A stretch of DNA of 39,565 bases from positions 1 through 39,565 of the forward strand of contig JAISHD010000039.1 in NCBI GenBank assembly GCA_031262705.1, given 5' to 3'. The notes beneath the pieces were generated by a model, which ran no database searches, was not told where the DNA came from, and saw only the letters and a program-made list of their open reading frames with translations. Each line of letters starts with the position of its first letter. The first letter of the stretch is position 1. This DNA comes from Methanocalculaceae archaeon (lineage in GTDB: Archaea > Halobacteriota > Methanomicrobia > Methanomicrobiales > Methanocorpusculaceae). The position numbers and the translations under genes were made by a program. Positions 19,076 through 26,743 of this stretch are shown one piece after another.

Positions 19076-19720
19076 CTATACGGGGATTGCCGCAAGGAAA
19101 ACAGCCGCAGCACAAACCCCTGCGGTGCAGAGTATGAGGATATCAGTGCCGGACGGAGCGAATACCGGGACATAGATTCCTCCGGTGAGGTAGCCTCTGC
19201 GTGCGAGGTGTGCTCCGACATGGTTTGCACGGGCAAGCGAGAGAAAAAGAAGTCCTGTTGCGAGCGGCGGCAGTGTTTTGCAGGAGAGTTTCTGTCCTTT
19301 GATCCGCAGGGCATGTTTTATATGGGCGAGGTCATCGGAGATGCCGGAGAAAAACTGCATGGAGAGTTCTGCGGCAAGACCGAGATCGAATCCGGTTTTT
19401 CTGCCGAGTGCCCAGACACCGAGGTCAAGGAACTCGCCGGGTTTTTGTGCGGCACCGAGCCAGAATGCGAAAGCAAGAATGACAACGATCTTTGCAGCAT
19501 ACAGTCCTCCTTCTTCTCCGGTAAGAGAGAGAATGAGTCCCGGAAATCCGGCGGCAAGGATTGTCACGGGAACAAAAAGTTTCCACGAGATGCGGCTGAA
19601 CGTTTCCTTTGCGCAGAAAAAGATCCAGCAGACCGCCGCAAAGAGTGTCCCGAGACCTCCGGTGAATGCGGCGAGAGACAGGAGGGTTACGACCGCAAGA
19701 CGGATGCGCACGTCACTCAT
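19076..19720 (-). CDS. ecfT: ECF transporter transmembrane protein EcfT
   Basis: EcfT (CbiQ family), 214 aa, the membrane coupling protein of an energy-coupling-factor vitamin transporter. The ATG at 19720 begins MSDVRIRLAVV and overlaps the end of the ATPase gene by 8 bp; a longer frame upstream is antisense-like and rejected. Several hydrophobic helices are visible. Two cytoplasmic coupling-helix motifs of the A-x-R-x type are present: HALRIKG (about 153) and AHLARRGYL (about 182), which dock on the ATPases. It is the last gene of bioY-ecfA-ecfA-ecfT, so the system is probably dedicated to biotin rather than shared. The 133-bp gap before pycB shows no gene. Confidence 0.88.
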   Translation of the reverse strand: MSDVRIRLAVVTLLSLAAFTGGLGTLFAAVCWIFFCAKETFSRISWKLFVPVTILAAGFPGLILSLTGEEGGLYAAKIVVILAFAFWLGAAQKPGEFLDLGVWALGRKTGFDLGLAAELSMQFFSGISDDLAHIKHALRIKGQKLSCKTLPPLATGLLFLSLARANHVGAHLARRGYLTGGIYVPVFAPSGTDILILCTAGVCAAAVFLAAIPV

Positions 19721-20279
19721 GGTGCAGTTCCCCTTCCCTGATTGTCCAGTGTTCTGCTGATGCCGGAACGAACTCGGTTTCATGGGAAAAGACGAGGGTG
19801 ATGCCGGAACGCTGTTCCAGAAGTCTGGTGAGAACCGGCTTTGCGCATCGATCCAGTGAGGCATACGGTTCGTCGAGCAGCAGGAGATCACTTTCGCGTG
19901 CGAGAATGCAGGCGAGTTCCAGCCGCCGCAGTTCGCCGCGGGATAAGGTGAAGGGATCGCGGTCGGAAGGCACGACGTTCAGAAGTGCAAACGGTTCTTC
20001 GGTTCCGGTGACGTTCCATGAGGCGATCTCCCCGGCTACGGTGGTACCGGTTATCTGATACTCAGGGAACTGCATCAGAAGAAGCGGTGTTCCTTTGCAT
20101 CCTTCATACCGGATATCTCCCGCATCCGGAGAGAGAAGGCCTGCGGCAGCGAGTGCGATCGTGGATTTACCGGTACCGATTCGTCCTGAGATGAGATGAA
20201 CTCCGCGGGAGAACACCACATCTGCGGCAAGAGTGAACTCATCCCGCCGGAACCTGACTGCATCGAAGATGAGGTTCAC
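19713..20279 (-). CDS. ecfA: ECF transporter ATP-binding protein (second copy)
   Basis: An ABC ATPase of 188 aa when started at GTG 20279, which overlaps the previous stop as GTGA; a longer frame to 20357 adds residues lying inside the upstream gene. Walker A is GRIGTGKST, the Q-loop is in LMQFPEYQ, the signature is LSRGE (instead of LSGGQ), Walker B is LLLLDEP, and the switch His is in FSHE. It is short for an ABC ATPase but has every motif. It pairs with the preceding ATPase to drive biotin uptake through BioY and EcfT. The different signature sequence suggests the two ATP sites are not equal. Confidence 0.88.
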   Translation of the reverse strand: MNLIFDAVRFRRDEFTLAADVVFSRGVHLISGRIGTGKSTIALAAAGLLSPDAGDIRYEGCKGTPLLLMQFPEYQITGTTVAGEIASWNVTGTEEPFALLNVVPSDRDPFTLSRGELRRLELACILARESDLLLLDEPYASLDRCAKPVLTRLLEQRSGITLVFSHETEFVPASAEHWTIREGELHHE

Positions 20280-20875
20280 GGATTCTCCACCTTGCCGTGT
20301 GCAAGTACGATCTTTTGATCCGTGTTCTCCCAAATTCTGTGGGAGTGCGTGCTCCACAGTACATGCGAACAGCCGGAGTCCCGGATTTTCTGGAACAGTT
20401 CGTCGGCGGTTTCCGGGTCGAGGTGTGAGTCCGGTTCATCCAGAACGAGCAGTACCGGGTGTGCCGCGAGTGCTGTTGCGACTCCGACGAGCATCTTCTC
20501 GCCGCCGGACAGTGTCCGGCATTCCCGGTTCAGCAGATGCGTGATGCCGAACCGGTCTGTTGCCTCGGCGACATCCTCGTCAATTTCGGCAGGTTCGCGG
20601 TGAGCGAACCGCAGAGGCGATGCGATCTCATCACGCACCACCGAAAAGATCAGATGCCGGTCGGGGAACTCGGCGACGTACCCTGCTTCACACTCACGGG
20701 GCGGTGCATCGTCAATGGTAATCGTTCCGGATTCCGGCAGGTTCATGCCTGCGGCGACGCGGAGCAGGGTGGTCTTTCCTGCTCCATTGTCTCCGGTTAC
20801 AGCTGTGATTCCCTGTGGTATAGTGAGACGCGGGATATCCAGAATCCCGCATCTGAGATCGGTAATGGATATCAT
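20276..20875 (-). CDS. ecfA: ECF transporter ATP-binding protein (first copy)
   Basis: An ABC ATPase, 199 aa. Walker A is GDNGAGKTT (about 29-37), signature LSGGE, Walker B LLVLDEPDSHLDP with D-loop, and switch His in STHSH. It overlaps bioY by 4 bp (ATGA) and the second ATPase by GTGA, so three genes are translationally coupled. It energises the BioY-EcfT biotin transporter in the membrane. The N-terminus is compact: only about 28 residues precede the Walker A loop, which is normal for small ECF ATPases. Confidence 0.9.
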   Translation of the reverse strand: MISITDLRCGILDIPRLTIPQGITAVTGDNGAGKTTLLRVAAGMNLPESGTITIDDAPPRECEAGYVAEFPDRHLIFSVVRDEIASPLRFAHREPAEIDEDVAEATDRFGITHLLNRECRTLSGGEKMLVGVATALAAHPVLLVLDEPDSHLDPETADELFQKIRDSGCSHVLWSTHSHRIWENTDQKIVLAHGKVENP

Positions 20876-21402
20876 AGGAGTTCTGTTCCGGTTCTGCGCA
20901 GCCGGAGAACTATTGCCTCAATGACCACGGATTTGATGATGTCGCCTATCACAAACGGGACAACGCAGGCGATAACTGCGGCGGCGGGTGAAGCTCCGGT
21001 TGAGATCATGAACCATCCCGCCGCAAAGGCATATGCTCCGATCCCGAACGCTGCAAGCGCGAGAATGTCAAACCGCATGGATTGTTTCTCAAACAGCAGT
21101 CCTGCGACGGCGGACATCACGAAAAACCCGATCAGAAATCCTCCTGTAGGCCCGAGAAGAATGCCGATTCCTGCTGTTCCGTTGTGGAAAATTGGCAGTC
21201 CGAGTGTTCCAAGCAGTACATACAGCCCGACCGGAATCACTGCATACCGCTTCATCACGGCTGCGGCAAGCAGCATGAAAAAATTCTGCATCGTAAACGG
21301 AATCATCAGAATCGGAATGGAAATCCATCCGCCGACTGCAATGAGGGCAACAAAGATCGCTGATGCGGCGAGTAATCGTGATCGTTTTTCATCCCCGTAC
21401 AT
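20872..21402 (-). CDS. bioY: Biotin transporter substrate-binding protein BioY
   Basis: BioY S-component, 176 aa, six membrane helices, which binds biotin at the outer face and hands it to the EcfT/ATPase module. Family marks are IPFTMQNFFMLLAAAV (about 34-49), the GTAGIGILLGPTGGFLIGF loop-helix (about 76-95) and the charged N-terminus. It is first in the operon and divergent from bioB across a 52-bp gap holding a BirA-like site. The closeness of the TATA-like sequence to the ATG suggests a leaderless transcript. Confidence 0.93.
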   Translation of the reverse strand: MYGDEKRSRLLAASAIFVALIAVGGWISIPILMIPFTMQNFFMLLAAAVMKRYAVIPVGLYVLLGTLGLPIFHNGTAGIGILLGPTGGFLIGFFVMSAVAGLLFEKQSMRFDILALAAFGIGAYAFAAGWFMISTGASPAAAVIACVVPFVIGDIIKSVVIEAIVLRLRRTGTELL

Positions 21403-21404
21403 AA

Positions 21405-21436
21405 TTGTAAACTATTTATTTCTCTCTGGTAAACAA
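21405..21436. promoter_or_regulatory. Candidate BirA operator between bioY and bioB
   Basis: TTGTAAACT-14-GGTAAACAA. The known BirA signal in bacteria and archaea is TTGTAAACC, 14-15 bases, GGTTTACAA. Here the left half matches 8/9, the right half 7/9, and the spacing fits. The spacer contains TATTTATT (21413-21420), usable as a TATA element in either direction, so a bound repressor would block both bioY and bioB. Confidence 0.7.
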
Positions 21437-21454
21437 TAAGGGTGCTGGTTGGAA

Positions 21455-22435
21455 ATGGAACTGATACCAATATTCAAAGAAAAAGTCCTCGGAGGCGGAA
21501 TGCTGACGCGGGATGAGGCGCTGCTTCTTGCAGAGGAAGATACAAACAGGCTTGCGGCTGCGGCAGATGAGATACGCAAACATTTCTGCGGAGATATATT
21601 TGATCTCTGTACCATCATCAACGGAAAAAACGGTGGCTGCACCGAGGACTGTATCTACTGTGCCCAGTCGATGCATCATGCTGCCGCCGCCGCTCCGTCT
21701 CCTGTCGCGGACATCAGCCGATATCTCCCGCTGATCGCCGAAAATTATTCTTCGGGGGCAGTCCGATGTGGTATTGTTACTTCAGGGAGAATGCTGACCG
21801 GTGAGGAGCTTGCAGGTCTGCTGGAACAGTACCGTCTGCTTCACCAGAGCTGCGGCATCTCCTTATGCGCCTCGCATGGTCTTTTAACAGAGCAGCAGCT
21901 TGCGCATCTGAAAGGTGCCGGCGTTGTCCGATATCATGCGAATCTGGAAACATCCCGCAGATATTTTCCGCAGATCTGTACGACCCATACCTACGATGAC
22001 AAAATTGCGGTGATCAAAGCGGCGCAGTGTGCCGGACTTGAGGTCTGCAGCGGCGGTATCTTCGGCCTCGGCGAAACGATTGAGGATCGCATCGATATGG
22101 CTCTTGACCTTCGGGCGCTTGGGATTCGTTCGGTTCCGATCAACATCCTTACTCCCATCCCGGGCACGCCGCTTGAGAATGCCGTCCCCCTCTCCTGTTC
22201 CGAGGTGAAGCGGATCGTTGCCCTCTACCGGTTCCTTCTGCCGGATGCATATCTCCGGCTTGCAGGCGGACGGGGGCTGCTGCCGGATCGGGGATGTGAG
22301 TTGTTCCTGTCCGGCGCAAATGCCGCAATCTCCGGCGATATGCTGACGACTGCGGGTGTTTCGCTACGGGATGATCAGGAAATGATCCGTGATCTCGGGT
22401 TTGTCACAGACGAAAAAAAGTTATTTAGAGGATGA
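21455..22435 (+). CDS. bioB: Biotin synthase
   Basis: BioB, about 326 aa, radical SAM enzyme that inserts sulfur into dethiobiotin to give biotin. The radical SAM cysteines are C-T-E-D-C-I-Y-C at about 62-69, followed by AQS. Further marks are YHANLETSRRYFPQICTTHTYDDK and CSGGIFGLGET, which carry the cysteines and substrate residues of the auxiliary 2Fe-2S site, then RLAGGRG near 270. The ATG at 21455 is preferred over TTG 21449: a GGGTG lies about 11 bases upstream. It is divergent from bioY and convergent with birA (11-bp overlap of the 3' ends). No bioA, bioD, bioF or bioW is in the window, so dethiobiotin may come from elsewhere in the genome or from uptake. Confidence 0.93.
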   Translation: MELIPIFKEKVLGGGMLTRDEALLLAEEDTNRLAAAADEIRKHFCGDIFDLCTIINGKNGGCTEDCIYCAQSMHHAAAAAPSPVADISRYLPLIAENYSSGAVRCGIVTSGRMLTGEELAGLLEQYRLLHQSCGISLCASHGLLTEQQLAHLKGAGVVRYHANLETSRRYFPQICTTHTYDDKIAVIKAAQCAGLEVCSGGIFGLGETIEDRIDMALDLRALGIRSVPINILTPIPGTPLENAVPLSCSEVKRIVALYRFLLPDAYLRLAGGRGLLPDRGCELFLSGANAAISGDMLTTAGVSLRDDQEMIRDLGFVTDEKKLFRG

Positions 22436-23411
22436 AGCAGTCGCCTGCAATCACGCGTTCGACCTCACCACCGTCACGGTGCACCAGCAGTGCCCCGTGC
22501 TCATCAATATCGATTGCCTCGCCGTCGAAGCTCTCCTTCATCGTCCGGATACGGACGCGGCGGTGGAGTGTGTAGGACAGACTGCGCCATTCGCGGAATA
22601 AGGGTTCTGTCTCACCCGCCAGTACCATCTGATACCGGCGCTCAAACTCTTTCAGGAACTTTGCGAAGAACTGCGCCCGTTCCACTTCATGGCCGAGTTC
22701 GTCGGAGATGGAGGTGACAAGTTTTGAGATGTTCGGCATCGTCCGCTCAACCGAGACGTTCACATCAATGCCGATACCGATCAGGCAGTAGCGGAGAATA
22801 TCTTCATCCGCTGCAAGTTCAATCGTCATGCCTGCAACTTTTTTGTCGCCGATGAGCACATCGTTCGGCCATTTGATCAGGGCTGACAGTCCGAACTCGT
22901 GACGGATTGCCCGGGCAAGGGCAAGAGATCCGGCCATCATGATGCTGAAGGTCTGATCGACGTTGAGCTTTGGCATGACCACAATCGTTGCCCAGATGCC
23001 GCCTTCCGGACTCATCCAGACGCGGTTCATTCTGCCGAGACCGCCGGTCTGCTGTTCTGCGATCAGAACCGTTCCCGGCTGAACTTCGTCGCCGACCTCG
23101 TGCAGCATCTGGCGGGCGAGTGCATTTGTTGAGGGAACCTGCTCAAAGTGGTGTATCTCCTGACCGATGATCTGCGTCTTGAGGAATCGCTTGACTTCGT
23201 ACGGAATCAGAAGCCAGGTTCGCTTCTGGAGTGCATAGCCTGTCTTCGGTGATGCATCAATGCAGTATCCGACCTCCCGCAGCAGGTTTACATATTTCCA
23301 TACGGCGGTACGGGTAATCCCAAGGCGTTCGCTGATAACCTCTCCGGGCACCGGATTGCCGATGCCAGCTTCGTCAAGGATTCGCAGAACATCAAATATT
23401 GTCTGTGTCAT
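22425..23411 (-). CDS. birA: Bifunctional biotin--protein ligase and repressor BirA
   Basis: BirA, 328 aa from ATG 23411 (preceded by GGAGTGG). Residues 1-65 form a winged helix-turn-helix (ISERLGITRTAVWKYVNLLREVGY), so it should bind DNA as well as ligate biotin. The catalytic domain has GGLGRMNRVWMSPEGGIW, the KWPNDVLIGDKKVAGM signature, GIGIDVNVS and a C-terminal SH3-like part. It makes biotinyl-AMP and attaches biotin to PycB Lys547, the only biotin acceptor in view. A candidate operator is between bioY and bioB. Its 3' end overlaps bioB convergently. Confidence 0.95.
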   Translation of the reverse strand: MTQTIFDVLRILDEAGIGNPVPGEVISERLGITRTAVWKYVNLLREVGYCIDASPKTGYALQKRTWLLIPYEVKRFLKTQIIGQEIHHFEQVPSTNALARQMLHEVGDEVQPGTVLIAEQQTGGLGRMNRVWMSPEGGIWATIVVMPKLNVDQTFSIMMAGSLALARAIRHEFGLSALIKWPNDVLIGDKKVAGMTIELAADEDILRYCLIGIGIDVNVSVERTMPNISKLVTSISDELGHEVERAQFFAKFLKEFERRYQMVLAGETEPLFREWRSLSYTLHRRVRIRTMKESFDGEAIDIDEHGALLVHRDGGEVERVIAGDCFIL

Positions 23412-23476
23412 GACCACTCCGTCCCGGATTTTTTCTCCGGAACATCTATACCTTCAATCTTCGGCATAGAGCATGA

Positions 23477-23547
23477 AGAAGATTTCGCTCAGAAGAGCTT
23501 TGTTCCAAAAGCCTCAGGCTTTTATTTTGCTTGGAGCAATATCTTCT
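23477..23547. terminator. Compound hairpin between birA and the amidotransferase-like gene
   Basis: Nested pairing: AGAAGAT/ATCTTCT (23477-23483, 23541-23547), GCTC/GAGC inside, and a central AAAAGCC-TCA-GGCTTTT stem (23507-23523). On the minus strand it follows a seven-T run just past the stop at 23560. Termination of the upstream operon is the likely role. Confidence 0.5.
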
Positions 23548-23559
23548 GAAGAAAAAAAG

Positions 23560-24153
23560 TCAGAACCGGACTTCCGCATCAGCGGCGCCGAACTGTTTCA
23601 GAAACGCATCGGACGGATACTCATGCGTACTTGCAAGCAAAAGCGTCCCCTCCCCGACGGGACACTCAACAAACACCGGAAAACCGTTCTCCGCAACCGC
23701 TATAGGTTTTCCCGGACACTTCACAAACCAGCCGTCGGTTGCAAATTTTTCCGTGTCATATCCGTCGAAGAGTGATTTCCACGGAGATGATGCGTCAATA
23801 TCGAGTTTATGCTCGGCAAACCCGAAGTGATACTCCACCTCGATCGGAAGCCAGTCGTAGGGGTTGCCGGTCTTTGCCGGGTCTGCCGCTCCGTACACGA
23901 ACAGTCTTCCGCCATCCTCAAGATACTCCTCAATGCGACCGGAAACGGCACGAAGTGCCGGAAGCAGCTTTGAATACTGGAGATTCCCAAAACCGGTCGG
24001 AATGATAACCCCGGTATAGCGGCCTTTGTAAAACGGTGCTGCCAGCATCAGCGGCGTCACCGCCTCGCAGTAGCCGCACGCATCCTCGACCAGCCGGTGG
24101 AACATCATCCTGCTGTCCCAGAAGACTGCGATGTGACCCTGTGATCCCGTCAT
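23560..24153 (-). CDS. Conserved hypothetical protein, glutamine-amidotransferase-like fold
   Basis: A 197-aa cytosolic protein of no family I can name with certainty. The pattern YTGVIIPTGFG, then GRIEEYLEDGGRLFVYGA, then a late EGTLLLASTHEYPSD, resembles the class I glutamine-amidotransferase/ThuA-like flavodoxin fold, but a nucleophilic Cys in the usual elbow (x-C-x-G) is absent: the position reads VYGA. A catalytic amidotransferase role is therefore unlikely. Its start overlaps the rtcB stop by 4 bp (ATGA), so it is co-translated with the RNA ligase. A DNA/RNA-related function would only be a guess. Confidence 0.65.
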   Translation of the reverse strand: MTGSQGHIAVFWDSRMMFHRLVEDACGYCEAVTPLMLAAPFYKGRYTGVIIPTGFGNLQYSKLLPALRAVSGRIEEYLEDGGRLFVYGAADPAKTGNPYDWLPIEVEYHFGFAEHKLDIDASSPWKSLFDGYDTEKFATDGWFVKCPGKPIAVAENGFPVFVECPVGEGTLLLASTHEYPSDAFLKQFGAADAEVRF

Positions 24154-25592
24154 CCTTTAATCACCCCGAGCGGCCGGAGCCGGGCAACAATCCGTGAAAT
24201 TCCTGCGTCATGCACCACCTGCACCACCTCGCTGCTCGGCTTGTACACATCGGGCGCTTCCTCTGCAATTGCCGCCGCATTCGGTGCACGGACAATAATG
24301 CCGCGTTTTGCAAGATCACTCGCGACCGCCGCACCGGTCAGGCTCCGTTTCGCAGACGATCTGCTCTGCACCCGGCCTGCTCCGTGACAGGTACTGCCGA
24401 ACGTCCGCTTCATCGCAGTCGTCGTTCCTGCAAGCAGGTACGATGACGTTCCCATGCTGCCCGGGATAATCACCGGCTGTCCTGCATCCCGGAACTCCTG
24501 CACAATCTCGGATCGACCCGGGCCGAAGGCACGGGTTGCCCCTTTGCGGTGGACGCAGACGCGGCTGCGGCCTGCCGCCGCATCTGCGGCCTCGTGTTCC
24601 TCCCACTTCGCCACATTGTGGGCAACATCATACACGAGCGGCATCTCCTCATAGGCAATGCCGAACTTTTTCACCAGCAGCTCACGAACCAGATGCGTAA
24701 TGATCTGGCGGTTTGCCCAGGCATAGTTTGCGGAGGCTGCCATCGCACCAAAGTATGCCTCGCCTTCCGGCGAGTGCAGGGGAGCGCAGGCAAGCTGTCG
24801 GTCGGGCAGATCGATGTTGTACTTCTTCACCGCCTCTTCCAGCACTTTCAGGTGATCCGTACAGACCTGATGGCCGAGTCCCCGCGACCCGCAGTGGATC
24901 ATCACACAGATCTGGCCTTCGGCTACACCGAAGGTCTTCGCGGTTGCAGGGTCAGCGATCTCATCAATCGCCTGCACCTCAAGGAAGTGGTTGCCGGAAC
25001 CGAGCGTCCCGCACTGGGGAATGCCTCGTACCCGGGATTTTTTGCTGACGAACTCAAGCTCCGCCCCGGGCATTGCACCTCTCTCTTCACACCGGCGGAC
25101 ATCTCCCTCCATACCGTATCCCAGCTCCACCGCGTTCGCCGCACCGTCTGTGAGCATATTGGAAAGATCATGCTGGCTGAGCCGCACCGGACTTTTCGAA
25201 CCGACTCCGGTAGGCACCGTTGCAAACAGATCCTCAATGAGTCCTTTCATATCGGGAATATCTGCCGCTGTCAGCGCTGTCGTGATCATCCGAACCCCGC
25301 AGTTGATGTCAAATCCGACGCCGCCCGGAGAAATTACTCCCTCGTCCTCGTCAAACGCGGCAACTCCGCCGATGGGAAACCCGTAACCCCAGTGAATGTC
25401 GGGCATGCCAAGCGAACAACGGAGGATGCCGGGCAGTGTTGCAACGTTTGCAAGCTGGGTCAGCGCCCCCTCCTCAAGTCCCTCGGCAAGCCGGTGCGAG
25501 AGGAAAAACGTTCCCGGAACCCGCATCCCGGAAACAAAACCCTGGGGGATCTCCCACTCGGTATCTGAAATATTTCGTATCTGATCGTTCAT
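24150..25592 (-). CDS. rtcB: tRNA-splicing ligase RtcB
   Basis: RtcB, 480 aa, the GTP- and Mn-dependent ligase that joins 2',3'-cyclic phosphate (or 3'-phosphate) and 5'-OH ends, completing archaeal tRNA splicing. Key residues are clear: DINCGVR at 95-101 with metal ligand Cys98, NHFLEV at 201-206, HCGSRGLGH at 233-241, PGSMG near 377-381 and the guanylylated His403 in TCHGAGRVQSR. The length and residue numbers match the archaeal enzyme. No intein is present, although RtcB is a common intein site. It follows archease by 3 bp and overlaps the next gene by 4 bp. Confidence 0.97.
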   Translation of the reverse strand: MNDQIRNISDTEWEIPQGFVSGMRVPGTFFLSHRLAEGLEEGALTQLANVATLPGILRCSLGMPDIHWGYGFPIGGVAAFDEDEGVISPGGVGFDINCGVRMITTALTAADIPDMKGLIEDLFATVPTGVGSKSPVRLSQHDLSNMLTDGAANAVELGYGMEGDVRRCEERGAMPGAELEFVSKKSRVRGIPQCGTLGSGNHFLEVQAIDEIADPATAKTFGVAEGQICVMIHCGSRGLGHQVCTDHLKVLEEAVKKYNIDLPDRQLACAPLHSPEGEAYFGAMAASANYAWANRQIITHLVRELLVKKFGIAYEEMPLVYDVAHNVAKWEEHEAADAAAGRSRVCVHRKGATRAFGPGRSEIVQEFRDAGQPVIIPGSMGTSSYLLAGTTTAMKRTFGSTCHGAGRVQSRSSAKRSLTGAAVASDLAKRGIIVRAPNAAAIAEEAPDVYKPSSEVVQVVHDAGISRIVARLRPLGVIKG

Positions 25593-25595
25593 GGT

Positions 25596-26009
25596 TTAGA
25601 TATCAAAGATGATGATGAGTTCATAGCCTGCAGCGGTTTTTGTGAACGAGATACCTGAGTAGGAGATGCCTTTCACTCCGATACCTCCTGCATGTTTTGT
25701 TCGGTCGAATAAAACACCCGACACGGTCCCGCAGACGGCGTTGCCGTCTGCGGCAAGATCAAAGGAGACCGGCACCAGATACTCAGTCTCGGTGAGAAAC
25801 AGCAGCTCTGACAGAAAGTCTACGATTTTCTCCTCCGCATCCTTCCCTTCTGCTTCGATGAGGAAGGACACGGTTGCCGCATCTCTCTGATACTCGCCGT
25901 ACAACGTCTCTGCAAGTGCAAATCCGCTTTCGGCAAACAGTTCCGGAAGTGTCGGTGCGGTAATTCTCATCCGTACATCGGCGGTGTGTTCCAGTTCCTC
26001 AAAGGTCAT
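25596..26009 (-). CDS. Archease
   Basis: Archease, 137 aa from ATG 26009 (MTFEELEHTADVRM), the protein that accelerates RtcB guanylylation and allows multiple turnover. Family marks are the N-terminal EHTADVRMRI with the metal-binding Asp, AEEKIVDFLSELLFL in the middle, and the C-terminal GISYSGISFTKT...IIIFDI. The second Asp of the metal site is the last-but-one residue. A longer start at 26039 would lie mainly inside the upstream gene, and ATG 26009 overlaps that gene by 11 bp. The 3-bp gap to rtcB indicates co-translation. Confidence 0.93.
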   Translation of the reverse strand: MTFEELEHTADVRMRITAPTLPELFAESGFALAETLYGEYQRDAATVSFLIEAEGKDAEEKIVDFLSELLFLTETEYLVPVSFDLAADGNAVCGTVSGVLFDRTKHAGGIGVKGISYSGISFTKTAAGYELIIIFDI

Positions 26010-26280
26010 CGTTTTCGGTGTACAGAATCCTTGGAACAAGCCGCATACTGATCTCGGTAATCCAGGGTAGCTGATACTGGGAGACGAAGATCAGATGACT
26101 GCCTGCCTTGATGGGAATGTCGCTTGGTTTCGCCGGATTGACTTTGACCGGCATCAGAACCGGACCACTGCACGAGGTACTGATCCGGAAATCCCCGCCG
26201 CGTTTGTCCATGTAGGCGATCACGTCTTCAGTGACCGTGACGGGAGAGAGAGGGCGGGGACCGCCCTGTTGTGTATCCAT
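25999..26280 (-). CDS. Small conserved-looking protein upstream of archease
   Basis: A 93-aa protein with no family I recognise. It is mixed alpha/beta: a helix (TVTEDVIAYMDKRGG), a segment RISTSCSGPVLMP with one cysteine, and strands SHLIFVSQYQLPWIT and SMRLVPRILY. No signal or membrane segment is seen. The stop overlaps the archease start by 11 bp, so it belongs to the archease-rtcB operon and is probably its first gene. Coding status is supported by the overlap and by clean codon use. Confidence 0.65.
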   Translation of the reverse strand: MDTQQGGPRPLSPVTVTEDVIAYMDKRGGDFRISTSCSGPVLMPVKVNPAKPSDIPIKAGSHLIFVSQYQLPWITEISMRLVPRILYTENDDL

Positions 26281-26321
26281 TCCTTATTAGTTGGGGCTTG
26301 CCCCTGAAAGTTAAGGGAAGG

Positions 26322-26639
26322 CTAGATCGCTGTTGCGATCGCCTGCTCAATTACATCAACATACTGTTCTTTGACTTCGTATACCCCAATCGTTCCGTCG
26401 GGGCTGCGGTGTGTAGAGAGAATTCCGAGTTTGGAGGCGATTGTGCCGACCATCGATGCGATCGAATGGTAGCTGACGCTGAACTTCTCCGCCAGTTTCT
26501 CGTGAATCTGCGCGACCGTCAGTGACTTTGCACGGACAAACAGGCTGAGCAACTCTTTGCGGATTCCTGATTTGTCCCGGGCAAGATACTTTCGAAGCCG
26601 GTTCTCTATCTCTTTTCGCAGGTCAGAAGGAGATAGCAT
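26322..26639 (-). CDS. DUF2551 family winged-helix protein
   Basis: A 105-aa protein of the archaeal DUF2551 type. An N-terminal helical stretch (LRKEIENRLRKYLARDKSGIRKELL) precedes a winged-helix-like segment SLTVAQIHEKLAEKFSVSYHSIASMVGTIASKLGIL (about 38-72) and a beta wing. A DNA-binding regulatory role is likely; the target is unknown. The gene has its own AT-rich upstream region with TATA-like ATATATAAAT (about 26658-26668) and is divergent from the cis-prenyltransferase-like gene at 26744. Confidence 0.75.
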   Translation of the reverse strand: MLSPSDLRKEIENRLRKYLARDKSGIRKELLSLFVRAKSLTVAQIHEKLAEKFSVSYHSIASMVGTIASKLGILSTHRSPDGTIGVYEVKEQYVDVIEQAIATAI

Positions 26640-26743
26640 ATTTCTTAATTTATTTTGAATATATAAATATGTATCGTTAAATCAGGAAATTATCCGGAAA
26701 AAGAGCGGATTCATATGTTCTGAAATGCAAAAGGTGTACAAAG

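Noticed and set aside
20459-21439. 326-codon open frame on the plus strand
   Set aside because: Antisense to ecfA and bioY, which are clearly recognised; its low-complexity Ile/Pro/Ala content is typical of a shadow.
24549-25568. 339-codon open frame on the plus strand
   Set aside because: Fully antisense to rtcB, which has every catalytic residue. The plus frame shows no domain.
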